Below are positions 1-10,308 of a stretch of DNA of 50,663 nucleotides, piece by piece. Location: NCBI GenBank assembly GCA_009838075.1, contig VXSG01000108.1, positions 1-50,663 on the forward strand, given 5' to 3'. A program made the position numbers and the translations under genes. Every line of letters starts with the position of its first letter. Position 1 is the stretch's first letter. The notes beneath the pieces are model-generated. The model ran no database searches, was not told where the DNA came from, and saw nothing but the letters and a program-made list of their open reading frames with translations. This stretch comes from Boseongicola sp. SB0665_bin_10 (GTDB lineage Bacteria; Pseudomonadota; Alphaproteobacteria; Rhodobacterales; Rhodobacteraceae).

Positions 1-51
<51 letters not shown>

Positions 52-134
52 CCAAGAGAAATCATAGCTAGTCCAAACGTTCCCGGAGTGCAAGGGGCTC
101 ACCCCGAAATTTCCCTACCCCGCCAACCAAAGCC

Positions 135-971
135 CTACCATCCATGGGAACGGTCATAGGAGTTCCGATCCGGGCTCCGCCATCCTTCGGGAGGCTCGCC
201 CTCGAACACCTCCACCAGAAGCGGGAAACATGCCGCCTCGTCCGACGAATGGGTCGCGCTGCAGTCCCCGCCAGGACAGGCCGACAGCGCCCCCAGGAGT
301 TCGATCTCCGCAAGAAAATCCATATGGTCCCCGGGGCGCACGGGTGACGCCTTCATGAAATACTCGCCCCTCTCCCGCGTGAACCCGGTGCACATGAACA
401 CGTTCATGACGTCGTGCACATGCGGCTCGCTCTCGTCGAGGGACATGCCGAGCGCGTCGGCAAGCGCCCGCACCAGGTTGGAATGGCAGCAGTGGTGATA
501 GTCGTCTCCGGAAAGCAGCTTCCCGGTATACGGATCGCAGCGCGTGCCGATCACGTCATGCACCCTTCCCCCGAACTCGTCGGCCCCGTACCAGGCGAGC
601 GTGTCCTCGATGATCGTCGCCATCGGCCTGAGGTAAGGCAGGTTCGACCACAGCCGGTCGCCCACGCTCACGTGGGTTCCGTGCAGGGCGCGGGTCTTGC
701 CCGAATAGAATCGCTCGCCGACGTCACCCGCGTTCCAGAGGTTCAGGTCGCCGACCTGCGGTCCTTCGGTGGAGGAGATCCGGAAAACGCCTCCGCGCGG
801 CACGCGAAACGTCGCGGCGTCCCGCGGAGGCACGCGCACCTCGTCCGTCTTCCGGTAGGTCGCAAAGGCCGCCCGGTACGCGTCAAGATCGGGCGGCGCC
901 AGCAGTTCGGGCGGGTAGCAAATCACCGGTTCGATGGCGCGGCGGGCTTCGGCATCAGGCGGTTCGTGCAT
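135..971 (-). CDS. DUF1989 / urea carboxylase-associated family protein
   Basis: This 278-residue protein belongs to the DUF1989 family, often annotated as urea carboxylase-associated. The visible signature is a central beta-rich core with RISSTEGPQVGDLNLWNAG, then a metal-ligand-like stretch DDYHHCCHSNL and HDVMNVFMCTG. Family members are thought to be small metal-binding proteins linked to urea, guanidine or aminomethyl metabolism, but their reaction is not established. The start has a GGAG ribosome-binding site eight bases upstream. No urea carboxylase genes are nearby, although a urease operon lies 38 kb away. The protein looks intact. Its link to the downstream succinate dehydrogenase genes is positional only. 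Confidence 0.8.
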   Translation of the reverse strand: MHEPPDAEARRAIEPVICYPPELLAPPDLDAYRAAFATYRKTDEVRVPPRDAATFRVPRGGVFRISSTEGPQVGDLNLWNAGDVGERFYSGKTRALHGTHVSVGDRLWSNLPYLRPMATIIEDTLAWYGADEFGGRVHDVIGTRCDPYTGKLLSGDDYHHCCHSNLVRALADALGMSLDESEPHVHDVMNVFMCTGFTRERGEYFMKASPVRPGDHMDFLAEIELLGALSACPGGDCSATHSSDEAACFPLLVEVFEGEPPEGWRSPDRNSYDRSHGW

Positions 972-1075
972 GGGGCAACTCCGGATCGTCTCTTCCGAGA
1001 AAACGCCCGGATGCCACGAACTTCAAGTGCCGCCGGGCCCGGTCTTCCTGCACGACTCAATCCAGGCCCTTCACC

Positions 1076-2224
1076 TCAGGTCTCTAGCGCCTCCACGCAG
1101 AGGATCGTCGGCAGGTGCCGCGCAACCTCGTCCCAGGTCTCGCCCTCGTCCGTGCTGGCAAAGACGGACCCCGAATTCGTCCCGAAATATATCCCCGCCG
1201 GATCCGCACCGTCCCCCGACATTGCCTGCCGGAGAACCGTGAAATAGCACCCGTCCTGCGGCAACCCGGCGCGCTTCGCCTCCCAGCTCTCGCCGCCGTC
1301 CGTCGACTTCCAGACCGCGGCCGCCGCGTCGGGCGGGTAGCGCCCGATCCCGTCGCCATTGAGTGGCAGCGTCCAGATCGTCGCCCCGTCGCGCGGATGC
1401 ACGTGCACCGGGAACCCGAATGTCGACGGCAGGCCCTCGGTGATGTCGTCCCAGCTCCGACCGCCGTCCCGGCTCCTGTACACGCCATGATGATTCTGCT
1501 GGTAGAGCAGGTCACCCGTCCCGTCCGCGCGCACCATGTTGTGAACGCAGTGCCCCGTCTGGCCGTCACGCGGCGCCGCCGGATGGTCGTGATGCCCGCA
1601 GGCCTCCGCGTTCGACAGCCGGTTCCGGCGGTCCCAGGTCGCGCCGCCATCCTCGGTTGCGAAGACACCGGCCGCCGAGATCCCGAGCCAGAACTTCTCG
1701 GGATTGCCGGGATCGGCAACGATCGTGTGCAAGACCAGGCCCGCCGCCCCGGGCTGCCACTCCGCCGCCGAAGGGTGCTCGGAGAGCGAGTTGACCTTCT
1801 CCCAGGTCTCCCCGCCGTCATCGCTGGCAAGGAGCATCGCGGGCTTCGAACCGGCATAGAGCCGGTCGCCGACCCGGCCAAGCGACCAGAGCGCCGTGAT
1901 CTCCCCCGTGAACGGCGCCGGCGGCGAAGGTGTCCAGTCGAACAGCTTGGCCACCTCCTCGTTCTCGGCGAAGAACGCCTCGCCCTGCCCGTGCGCGAGA
2001 TTCGACAGGGTCCAGGACGCGCCGCGGTCTTCCGAGCGCCAGACGCCGGCGCCCTCCCAGTCACCGCCGCCGCCGGCCCATATCACGCCCGTCCCGGGAT
2101 CCCCGATCGCGTGGTTGATCGGCCAGAGATTGCAATGCGGGCCGTCCACCGACCACACCGAGCGGTCCTCGGACGTGACCAGGAACAGGCCCTTCGTGGT
2201 GCCCACCAGCAATGAAACCGTCAT
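1076..2224 (-). CDS. BNR/Asp-box repeat protein (sialidase-like beta-propeller)
   Basis: This 382-residue protein contains at least five Asp-box type repeats of form S-x-D-x-G-x-T/S-W, for example SEDRGASW, SDDGGETW, TEDGGATW, SRDGGRSW and STDGGESW. That implies a beta-propeller of the glycosyl-hydrolase BNR/VPS10-like class. No signal peptide is visible, since the protein begins MTVSLLVGTTKGLF, and no catalytic sialidase residues can be assigned, so enzymatic activity is not claimed. The ATG at 2224 is chosen because it has an AGGGGAGG ribosome-binding site; the frame stays open upstream into sdhB but that extension is antisense-like and lacks a start signal. It lies 50 bases downstream of sdhB and may be co-transcribed. 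Confidence 0.8.
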   Translation of the reverse strand: MTVSLLVGTTKGLFLVTSEDRSVWSVDGPHCNLWPINHAIGDPGTGVIWAGGGGDWEGAGVWRSEDRGASWTLSNLAHGQGEAFFAENEEVAKLFDWTPSPPAPFTGEITALWSLGRVGDRLYAGSKPAMLLASDDGGETWEKVNSLSEHPSAAEWQPGAAGLVLHTIVADPGNPEKFWLGISAAGVFATEDGGATWDRRNRLSNAEACGHHDHPAAPRDGQTGHCVHNMVRADGTGDLLYQQNHHGVYRSRDGGRSWDDITEGLPSTFGFPVHVHPRDGATIWTLPLNGDGIGRYPPDAAAAVWKSTDGGESWEAKRAGLPQDGCYFTVLRQAMSGDGADPAGIYFGTNSGSVFASTDEGETWDEVARHLPTILCVEALET

Positions 2225-2274
2225 CGTGCGCCTCCCCTTTCGCGGACCCTGCGCCAGGGAGCGGGCGGTCGCAA

Positions 2275-3054
2275 CTACACGATGCGTTCGACCAGCATCT
2301 TCTTGATCTCGGCGATCGCCTTTGCCGGATTGAGGTTCTTCGGGCAAGTCTTGGCGCAGTTCATGATCGTGTGGCAGCGATACAGCTTGAACGGATCCTC
2401 GAGGTCGTCCAGCCGCTCGCCGGTCGCTTCGTCGCGGCTGTCGACAAGCCAGCGATAGGCATGCAGGAGCGCCGCCGGCCCGAGGTAGCGGTCGCCGTTC
2501 CACCAGTAGCTCGGACAGGACGTCGAGCAGGACGCGCACATCACGCATTCGTAGAGCCCGTCGAGCTTGCGGCGGTCCTCGATCGACTGCTTCCATTCCT
2601 TGCCGGGCCGGTTCGTCGCGGTCTCGAGCCACGGCATGATCGACGCGTGCTGGGCGTAGAAGTGACTCAGGTCGGGAACGAGATCCTTGACGACCGGCAT
2701 GTGCGGCAGCGGGTAGATCCTGATGTCGCCCTTGATCTCGTGATGGCCATAGGTGCAGGCGAGCGTGTTGATCCCGTCCACGTTCATGGCACAGGATCCG
2801 CAGACCCCTTCCCGGCACGAACGCCGGAAGGTCAGCGTCGGGTCGATCTCGCTCTTGATCTTGATGAGGACGTCGAGAACCATCGGCCCGCAGCGGTCCA
2901 AGTCCACGTGATAGGCGTCCACGCGCGGGTTTTCGCCGTCATCCGGGTTCCAGCGGTAGATTCGCACCTTGCGGACGTTCCTGGCGCCTTCGGGCTTCGG
3001 CCAGGTCTTGCCCCTGCGAAGCCTGGAGTTCCTGGGCAGAGTCAGTTGAACCAT
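2275..3054 (-). CDS. sdhB: Succinate dehydrogenase iron-sulfur subunit
   Basis: SdhB (259 residues) carries electrons from the flavoprotein to ubiquinone in respiratory complex II, on the cytoplasmic face of the inner membrane. The N-terminal ferredoxin domain has C80, C85, C88 and C100 (CREGVCGSC) for the 2Fe-2S centre. The C-terminal domain has [11 protein letters not shown] (170-180) and [11 protein letters not shown] (227-237), which by family knowledge split into 4Fe-4S and 3Fe-4S ligands. PSYWWN after C180 holds the conserved quinone-site tryptophan. The start has a GGAAGGG ribosome-binding site. It is the last sdh gene in a C-D-A-(small protein)-B order. Intact and of normal length. 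Confidence 0.97.
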   Translation of the reverse strand: MVQLTLPRNSRLRRGKTWPKPEGARNVRKVRIYRWNPDDGENPRVDAYHVDLDRCGPMVLDVLIKIKSEIDPTLTFRRSCREGVCGSCAMNVDGINTLACTYGHHEIKGDIRIYPLPHMPVVKDLVPDLSHFYAQHASIMPWLETATNRPGKEWKQSIEDRRKLDGLYECVMCASCSTSCPSYWWNGDRYLGPAALLHAYRWLVDSRDEATGERLDDLEDPFKLYRCHTIMNCAKTCPKNLNPAKAIAEIKKMLVERIV

Positions 3055-3183
3055 GTGACGAACCCTTCCTTGCAGTTCACCCGGAAGCGCGGACTGCGTC
3101 CCCTTGCCTGCGCCAGCGGTGCGGCACGCGCGGCACCCTGCGCTCGTTTCACAAGGATCGAATGACGCATCGTCTTCACCGGC

Positions 3184-3540
3184 TCATTCCCCGAGGTCCG
3201 GAGGCCGAATCGGCGCATGGCCGGTCTTCCGGCGAACACAGGCGTCATACACCTCGTGGGGATCAAGACCCCTGATGTAGTCGCTCCCGATGGTGATCGA
3301 CAGCGTCGCGAGGGACGTGCCGCGGTCGTTGAACCCGACCCCGACGGATCCGGTGGGGCCGTCGGCCGCCCGCGCGCGCTCCTCGCATTGGCGCGCCGCC
3401 AGCTCTGGAGAGACCGGTCCGCACGCCGCCGGAAGCGCCGCCAGGACGGCAATCCCGAAGGTCCGCAGGCGAGTCCCCGTCCCGCCCGAGAGCCGCGCGA
3501 TGTCCGGTTCGCCCGACCAGGAGATGCCGAAGGCCGTCAA
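3184..3540 (-). CDS. Small lipoprotein-like protein between sdhA and sdhB
   Basis: This is a 118-residue unknown protein. The frame has no ATG or GTG; the proposed TTG start (3538-3540) overlaps the sdhA stop codon as TTGA, so translation would be coupled to sdhA. Residues about 24-40 look like a signal peptide: an arginine, then [14 protein letters not shown], with a possible lipobox cysteine at residue 40. The mature part has [19 protein letters not shown] and [17 protein letters not shown], with two cysteines that could pair. Similar small ORFs at this spot are, as I recall, a Rhodobacterales habit, so it probably serves complex II in some way. Function unknown; start uncertain. Confidence 0.7.
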   Translation of the reverse strand: MTAFGISWSGEPDIARLSGGTGTRLRTFGIAVLAALPAACGPVSPELAARQCEERARAADGPTGSVGVGFNDRGTSLATLSITIGSDYIRGLDPHEVYDACVRRKTGHAPIRPPDLGE

Positions 3541-5339
3541 TAGACCCGCGCCTTCGGCGCAATCCTCTTGAGCTCGATCCCTCCGTCCGCCTCGGTCGTC
3601 AACGGATCCAGCCGAACGCGGCAGTAGTCCAGCCTCACGCCGTCCCCGACCCAGGCCAGCGTGTGCTTGCGCCACTCGTCGTCGTCGCGTTCCGGGTGGT
3701 CTTCGTGCGCGTGCGCGCCGCGGCTTTCCTTCCGCGCCTCGGCGCTGACGATCGTGGCGAGCGCGTTCGCCATCAGGTTGTCGAGCTCCAGGGTCTCCAT
3801 CAGGTCCGAGTTCCAGACGAGGGAGCGGTCGGTGACCTGGATGTCGTCCATCCTGGACGCGACCCGCTTCATGTTCTCCACGCCTTCGGACAGGATCTTG
3901 CTGGTGCGGAAGACCGCCGCGTCGGACTGCATCGTCCTTTGCATCTCGAGGCGGAGCTCCGCCGTCGGAACGGCGCCGTCGGCATGCCGGAACCGGTCGA
4001 ACCGGTCGAGAGCGGCGTGGACCGACGCCATGTTCAGTGCAGGATTGCCGCCCGTGCGGTCCACGACCTCGCCGGCGCGGATCGCGGCGGCACGCCCGAA
4101 GACCACGAGATCGATGAGCGAATTCGAGCCGAGCCGGTTCGCTCCGTGGACGCTCGCGCAGCCCGCCTCGCCCACGGCCATGATGCCCGGAGCAATGCGA
4201 TCCGGGTCGTCCGACGACGGGTTCAGCACCTCGCCCCAGTAATTCGTCGGCACGCCGCCCATGTTGTAGTGCACGGTCGGCAGGACCGGGATCGGTTCGC
4301 GCGTCAGGTCCACGCCCGCGAAGATGCGTGCCGATTCCGAGATGCCGGGAAGCCGCTCGGCAAGCGTCTCCGGCGGCAGGTGGTTCAGGTGCAGGTGAAT
4401 GTGGTCGCTTTCCGCACCGACGCCGCGGCCCTCGCGAATTTCCATGGTCATGCACCGGCTCACGACGTCCCGGCTCGCAAGGTCCTTGTAGGTTGGCGCG
4501 TAGCGCTCCATGAACCGCTCGCCCTCGGAATTGGTGAGGTAGCCGCCCTCGCCACGGGCGCCTTCGGTTATGAGGCAGCCGGAGCCGTAGATCCCGGTCG
4601 GGTGGAACTGCACGAACTCCATGTCCTGCAGCGGCAGCCCGGCCCGCGCCGCCATGCCGCCGCCGTCACCGGTGCAGGTGTGGGCCGAGGTCGCCGAGAA
4701 ATACGCACGCCCATAGCCCCCGGTCGCCAGCACCGTCATCTTCGCGCTGAATACGTGGATCGACCCGTCTTCCAGGCTCCAGGCAAGTATGCCCTGGCAG
4801 GCGCCGTCCTTCGCCATGATCAGGTCGATCGCGAAATACTCGATGTAGAACTCCGCGTCGTGCTTCAGCGACTGGCCGTAGAGCGTGTGCAGTATCGCGT
4901 GTCCGGTCCGGTCCGCGGCAGCGCAGGTGCGCTGCACGGGCGGACCTTCCCCGAACTCCGTCGTGTGGCCGCCGAACGGGCGCTGGTAGATCCTGCCGGA
5001 TTCGGTTCGCGAGAAGGGAACGCCGTAATGTTCAAGCTCGTAGACGGCGGCGGGCGCCTCGCGGGCCAGGTACTCCATCGCGTCGGTGTCGCCGAGCCAG
5101 TCGGACCCCTTCACCGTGTCGTACATGTGCCATTGCCAGTGGTCGGGGCCCATGTTGCCGAGCGAGGCCGCAATGCCGCCCTGCGCCGCCACCGTGTGCG
5201 AGCGGGTCGGGAAGACCTTCGTGATGCAGGCGGTCCTCAGGCCCTGCTCGGCCATCCCCAGCGTCGCGCGAAGGCCCGATCCGCCTGCGCCCACCACGAT
5301 GCAGTCGAACTCGTGCGTCTCGTAATCGTATGCGGCCAT
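3537..5339 (-). CDS. sdhA: Succinate dehydrogenase flavoprotein subunit
   Basis: SdhA (600 residues) oxidises succinate to fumarate with covalently bound FAD. The dinucleotide-binding glycines VGAGGSG lie at 17-22. SHTVAAQGG contains H48, the expected site of FAD attachment. The substrate-binding region includes [21 protein letters not shown], and the C-terminal part has [11 protein letters not shown] and the FAD-loop motif [14 protein letters not shown]. The length matches alphaproteobacterial SdhA. The start has an AGGGAAG ribosome-binding site and lies nine bases from the sdhD stop. It sits in the sdhCDAB operon. Confidence 0.97.
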   Translation of the reverse strand: MAAYDYETHEFDCIVVGAGGSGLRATLGMAEQGLRTACITKVFPTRSHTVAAQGGIAASLGNMGPDHWQWHMYDTVKGSDWLGDTDAMEYLAREAPAAVYELEHYGVPFSRTESGRIYQRPFGGHTTEFGEGPPVQRTCAAADRTGHAILHTLYGQSLKHDAEFYIEYFAIDLIMAKDGACQGILAWSLEDGSIHVFSAKMTVLATGGYGRAYFSATSAHTCTGDGGGMAARAGLPLQDMEFVQFHPTGIYGSGCLITEGARGEGGYLTNSEGERFMERYAPTYKDLASRDVVSRCMTMEIREGRGVGAESDHIHLHLNHLPPETLAERLPGISESARIFAGVDLTREPIPVLPTVHYNMGGVPTNYWGEVLNPSSDDPDRIAPGIMAVGEAGCASVHGANRLGSNSLIDLVVFGRAAAIRAGEVVDRTGGNPALNMASVHAALDRFDRFRHADGAVPTAELRLEMQRTMQSDAAVFRTSKILSEGVENMKRVASRMDDIQVTDRSLVWNSDLMETLELDNLMANALATIVSAEARKESRGAHAHEDHPERDDDEWRKHTLAWVGDGVRLDYCRVRLDPLTTEADGGIELKRIAPKARVY

Positions 5340-5348
5340 CGGTCTTCC

Positions 5349-5720
5349 CTATAGCGCGATGCGGGCGACGGCAAAGAGGCCGGCAGCCACCGCGCCGTAG
5401 CAGAGGCAGGTCGCCAGGATGATGGTGTACTCCCGGAGAACCCCGTGCACGTAGTCCTCGATCACCATCTGGATGCCGTTCCTGAAATGCACCAGGCCCA
5501 CGACGATCGTCAGCGCGGCCACGATCGCCGGAAACGGCTGCCCGAAGTAGCTCACGACATCGGCGTGAGGCCGGCCAAGCATGGGTCCGAACGTGAAGAC
5601 GAAGGCGGGAACGAGAAACCCCAGGGCGACGCTGGACTTCGTCATGCCCCAGTGCCTGCGCGTGCCCTCGCGGGCCGAGCCGTGGCCCTCCGCGCGCTTG
5701 CGGTCGGTCATGTAGCTCAT
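5349..5720 (-). CDS. sdhD: Succinate dehydrogenase membrane anchor subunit D
   Basis: SdhD (123 residues) is one of two small membrane anchors that hold complex II in the inner membrane and help form the quinone and haem sites. After a charged, soluble N-terminus of about 25 residues ending in HWGMTKSS, three hydrophobic segments are visible: ALGFLVPAFVFTFGPML, PAIVAALTIVVGLVHF and TIILATCLCYGAVAAGL. The HFRNGIQMVIEDYVH loop is typical of the family. GGAGG lies before the ATG. Assigned mainly by position between sdhC and sdhA plus topology, since SdhD is poorly conserved. Confidence 0.92.
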   Translation of the reverse strand: MSYMTDRKRAEGHGSAREGTRRHWGMTKSSVALGFLVPAFVFTFGPMLGRPHADVVSYFGQPFPAIVAALTIVVGLVHFRNGIQMVIEDYVHGVLREYTIILATCLCYGAVAAGLFAVARIAL

Positions 5721-5730
5721 CGGCGCCTCC

Positions 5731-6114
5731 CTACACGACCAGGACGGTCGCGACGGTCAGGACGACGGAAAGGACGACGATCGCGATGCCCGTCCTCTCC
5801 GCGGTCGCGACGTCGAGCCCGCGGCCCGTGTCCCAGTAGAGGTGCCGCAACCCTGCCAGCGCGTGATACCAGAGAGCCCAGGCGGAAAGCGTCATGATCA
5901 CGTCGCCGGGCCAGGAGGTCATGAACCCGTCCGCCAGCGCGAACTGCTGCGCCGAGACCGCCGCTGCAAGGAACCACCAGACGACGAGAAGCGCCGCCAG
6001 GATGAGCGAGCTGCCGCTGATGCGCGTCAGGATCGACGTCATCGAGGTGACCTGCGGACGGTATACCGTCAGGTGCGGCGACAGGGGCCTGTTGCCCCGG
6101 TTCACGTCGGCCAT
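5731..6114 (-). CDS. sdhC: Succinate dehydrogenase cytochrome b556 subunit C
   Basis: SdhC (127 residues) is the larger membrane anchor of complex II. The N-terminus has the family signature RPLSPHLTVYRPQVTS and a following SILTRISGSSL, which together contribute to the quinone site. Three transmembrane segments follow. HALAGLRHLYWD holds the likely axial haem-b histidine. The ATG at 6114 is chosen because it gives the usual SdhC N-terminus and has a GGGAG ribosome-binding site; longer starts add unrelated sequence. It is the first gene of the sdh operon. The 272 bases upstream to the MaoC gene presumably hold the sdh promoter. Confidence 0.95.
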   Translation of the reverse strand: MADVNRGNRPLSPHLTVYRPQVTSMTSILTRISGSSLILAALLVVWWFLAAAVSAQQFALADGFMTSWPGDVIMTLSAWALWYHALAGLRHLYWDTGRGLDVATAERTGIAIVVLSVVLTVATVLVV

Positions 6115-6386
6115 GCCGTGGCTCCCGTTTCTTGGGCGTCCCGACATCCATAGCAGAACCGGCGGGCTTGTCACGGCCCCGCGACGCTGCAACGCATGTG
6201 CCGCCAGTGCGGATGGAACAGGCCCATGCCCGCACGGTTCGCCCGGGATGCACCTGCCGACCCGGCCCGAACCCGCTCCTGCATGAACCGTCCAGGTTCG
6301 CGCTTCCGGGCCCGAGCGCCTGGATCCATGGCCGGCAGGATCAGCGCCGGACCGGTCCCGGCCGCCGCCGCCGTGCCCGTGCCGCG

Positions 6387-7427
6387 TCAAATGGGAATCA
6401 GCGCCCAGCAGTCCAGGTCAAGCAGGACGCCATCGACGTGTTTCCCCTCCTCGTCCTTGAGCGCAAACGGAGCCGCCCCGGGCTTGTGCGCAACGAGCCG
6501 GAGCCGCAGTGCACCGACGCCGGGCGTGCCGGTTTCGGCCTTCTCCAGCACCTCGGACCAGCAGCAGACCGTGTCGCCCGCGAAGCACGGCGCGACATGG
6601 CTGCCGGCGTTCAGGCCGACGATCATCTGGGCGTTCGCGAGCCCGTTGAAGGAAAGCGCCCGCGCAATCGAGATCACGTGGCCACCGTAGATGAGCCGGC
6701 GCCCGTCCTCGCGAGACGTGGCGTCGAAATGCACCCGGGCCGTGTTCTGCCAGAGGCGGGTGGCCAGCATGTGCTCGGCCTCCTCGATGGTCACCCGGTC
6801 GACATGATCGATGGTCTCGCCGACCTCGTAGTCGCCCCAGCGATGCGGCTCTCCCGCATGCCCGAAATCGTAGCCGTCAAAGGAAAGCCCTTGGGGAACC
6901 ACGAGATCCTGCGGACGAACGCTCCTGGACAGCCCGGGAACCACGGGCTTCGGCGCGGGCGCGCCCGGGTCGCGCTTGCGCACCATGACCCAGCGGACGT
7001 AGCTGAGCACGGCATCGCCGCGCTCGTTCCGGCCGGCCGTGCGCACCCAGACCACGCCCGTCCTGCCGCTCGAGTTCTCCTTCGCGCCGATGACCTCGGA
7101 GCTGGCCGCGAGCGTCTCGCCCGGACGGACCGGCATGAGCCAGCGGCCTTCCGCGTAACCGAGATTCGCCACCGCGTTGAGCGAGATGTCCGGCACCGTG
7201 CAGCCGAAGACCGTGTGGAACACGAGCAGGTTGTCCAAGGGGCCGTCCAACCCGCAGGAGCGCGCGAACTCTGTCGAGGAATTGAACGCGTGCCGGGACG
7301 GAAAGAGCGCATGATAGAGTGCCCTCTCGCCGTCGCCCAGCGTGCGGGGAACCGCGTGCCGGATCGTGTCCCCCACCCGGAAGTCCTCGAAGAATCTCCC
7401 CTGGCTCGCCTTCACGTCACGCTCCAT
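6387..7427 (-). CDS. MaoC-family dehydratase, mesaconyl-CoA hydratase-like
   Basis: This 346-residue protein has two hot-dog (MaoC) halves and matches the long mesaconyl-CoA hydratase/beta-methylmalyl-CoA dehydratase type. That enzyme interconverts mesaconyl-CoA and beta-methylmalyl-CoA in the ethylmalonyl-CoA and 3-hydroxypropionate pathways. Visible features are the N-terminal GRFFEDFRVGDTIRHAVPRT, the first-half region SYVRWVMVRKRDP, and the second-half hydratase-like stretch HFDATSREDGRRLIYGGHVI. A GTG at 7415 would give the shorter family N-terminus and is an equally good start. It is followed on the same strand by sdhC and preceded by a CoA-ester lyase, an arrangement that links C4/C5 acyl-CoA chemistry to the TCA cycle. 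Exact substrate is inferred. Confidence 0.78.
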   Translation of the reverse strand: MERDVKASQGRFFEDFRVGDTIRHAVPRTLGDGERALYHALFPSRHAFNSSTEFARSCGLDGPLDNLLVFHTVFGCTVPDISLNAVANLGYAEGRWLMPVRPGETLAASSEVIGAKENSSGRTGVVWVRTAGRNERGDAVLSYVRWVMVRKRDPGAPAPKPVVPGLSRSVRPQDLVVPQGLSFDGYDFGHAGEPHRWGDYEVGETIDHVDRVTIEEAEHMLATRLWQNTARVHFDATSREDGRRLIYGGHVISIARALSFNGLANAQMIVGLNAGSHVAPCFAGDTVCCWSEVLEKAETGTPGVGALRLRLVAHKPGAAPFALKDEEGKHVDGVLLDLDCWALIPI

Positions 7428-7493
7428 GCCCGGGCCGCGGCTCCGCGTCCCGCTTCTTCGGTTCCAGCCGCCTCCGCATGCTCGCCTCCCGGG

Positions 7494-8351
7494 TCATGCC
7501 ACCGCCCGCTCGTGGATGGCTTCCGCCTTGGCGAGGACGGCACGGGCCGTCTCGACATGAAGGTTCTCGACGATTCGCCCGTCGACAACGGCCACCGCCT
7601 CGCCGCGCGCGATGGCGTCCTCGTACGCCTCGATCTGCCGCCTCGCAAGTTCGGTTTCCGCGTCGCCCGGCGCAAAGACCGCGTTGGCGACGCCGACCTG
7701 CGCGGGATGAATCAGGGTCTTTCCGTCCATGCCGAGCGCCCGTCCCTGTTCGCACTCGGCCCGGAAACCATCCTCGTCCCGGAAGGCGTTGTAGACGCCG
7801 TCGACGCAGGCAATGCCGGTGGTCCGTGCGGCGAGAAGCACGGTCTGAAGCGCCGTCATCATCGCCATCCGGTCGCCTCCGGTGGCGCAGCCGATCTCCT
7901 TTGCGAGGTCGTTCGTGCCGAGAACGAAGCCTTCGACCGGGGGCAGCGCGCCGATGCCGGGCGCGTTCAGGACGCCGCGCGGGGTTTCCATCATGCACCA
8001 GACGGGCGTTCCGGGCACGAGGGCGGCAACATGTTCCACCTGCCCGCGATCTTCCGCCTTGGGCAGGAGCACCGCGTCGCACTTCATTCCGGCAACGGCG
8101 CATGCATCGGCATCTCCCCATTCCGTGTCCGTCCCGTTGATGCGCACGATCCGCTGCCTGTGCCCGAAATCCCCGGCATCGAGGACGCGTGCGAGGGTCT
8201 CGCGGGCCGAGGCCTTCTCCGCAGGCGCCACCGCGTCCTCGAGATCGAATATGACCGAATCGACATCGAGCGTCCCGACCTTTTCGAGGGCGCGCGCCTT
8301 CGAGGCAGGCACGTAGAGAACGGAGCGGCAGAGCGTTTGCGGAGCGGCCAT
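7494..8351 (-). CDS. HpcH/HpaI (CitE-like) CoA-ester lyase, malyl-CoA lyase/thioesterase type
   Basis: This 285-residue TIM-barrel protein belongs to the CitE/HpcH group. Motifs: RSVLYVPASKARALEK near the N-terminus, DSVIFDLEDAVAP with the Mg-ligand acid, LLPKAED, the catalytic-site METPRGVLNA, GTNDLAKEIG, and IHPAQVGVANAVFAP. The short length and the location beside mdh resemble Rhodobacter Mcl2, the (3S)-malyl-CoA thioesterase, more than the longer malyl-CoA lyase Mcl1; this distinction is inference. Either activity would yield malate, or glyoxylate plus acetyl-CoA, for the neighbouring malate dehydrogenase. The ATG at 8351 has an AAGGA site; a longer frame upstream lacks one. Confidence 0.78.
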   Translation of the reverse strand: MAAPQTLCRSVLYVPASKARALEKVGTLDVDSVIFDLEDAVAPAEKASARETLARVLDAGDFGHRQRIVRINGTDTEWGDADACAVAGMKCDAVLLPKAEDRGQVEHVAALVPGTPVWCMMETPRGVLNAPGIGALPPVEGFVLGTNDLAKEIGCATGGDRMAMMTALQTVLLAARTTGIACVDGVYNAFRDEDGFRAECEQGRALGMDGKTLIHPAQVGVANAVFAPGDAETELARRQIEAYEDAIARGEAVAVVDGRIVENLHVETARAVLAKAEAIHERAVA

Positions 8352-8528
8352 TGAAGCTTCCTTGATCGAGAGGGCCGGGGTGAGCGCAACCTGCACGTCC
8401 CGTCCGGCGCCCGCAACCCGAACACCTGCGGCAGAAAGGCCCACCGTGCGGCCAAACGGCCTGTTTCGTTGACGAATCCCGCCGCGCGCGGCCGTCGCGT
8501 GTCCGCCCGGGCCGCAGGCATGACTTGA

Positions 8529-9557
<1,029 letters not shown>

Positions 9558-10308
9558 GACCGTTGCCGGACAGTGAGTCCGGAGCCGGAACCTGAAGGGC
9601 GCATGCGCATCAAGCGGGCCTTGACGGGCCCACGACACGAATCCGGCGAGTCGTCATCGTGTCGGTTCCGCCTGCACCGGCAAGCAGGAAATGCCCAGGC
9701 GAGGCATGGGCCCGTGAATTCACGGGCGGCGGCAAGGCGGTTGACGGGTGCCGACCAGACCTTCTCCTGCTGCCCTTCTCGAACGGCGAGGCCGTTGCTT
9801 GCCGGATTCGCGGCGCCCGACCCGGACGGCCAACCGTTCCCGCACCATTTCCTCCTCGAACGGCTCCCTCCGCGAAGAATGGCCGACTTGACCGCGACCG
9901 GCGGTGCCGATGCCCGCAAGCCTTCCGAGAGCGCTGCCTCGGCTTCCCTGCGCCGAGCCGGGCCGGTCGATCCGGGACAGTCACGCCCGGAACCGCTCGT
10001 GATCCATCATCGCTCACCCCCTGCTTCGCAAGGGAACACGCACGACTTGCAGACAGAGCCCCAAAGCTCGGCCAATTGCAGGCGGTCACCGCGAGTCCAC
10101 GTGCCGACGGTTTCCCGAGCTGCCCGCGCCGAAACAATCGGGACCGCTCCGGTTTGGAAGGGCGCCTTCATGCCTGGGGTGCTGCCGCTCATGATCAGGA
10201 AGGCCCTGCTTGACGTCGTTCTCCGGGAGCCAGGATCGGCAACGCACATCGGCGAAATCTTGCCATCAACCCCAGAAAAGCGGCATAAAGACCGGACTTC
10301 TTGCAAGC
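9558..10308 (+). other. Gene-free 750-bp stretch at the left edge of the mdh-sucC insert
   Basis: No frame in either direction gives recognisable protein, and codon use is not gene-like. A weak stem pairs CGGACTC (9545-9551, inside the last mdh codons) with GAGTCCG (9575-9581) and could attenuate transcription after mdh. It lacks a T tract. Otherwise nothing supported is seen here; the stretch may be decayed DNA belonging to the insertion. Confidence 0.5.

Noticed and set aside
1076-2818. Fusion of the BNR protein with an sdhB-overlapping N-terminus
   Set aside because: The upstream 198 codons are out of frame with sdhB on the same strand, featureless, and a proper start with ribosome-binding site exists at 2224.
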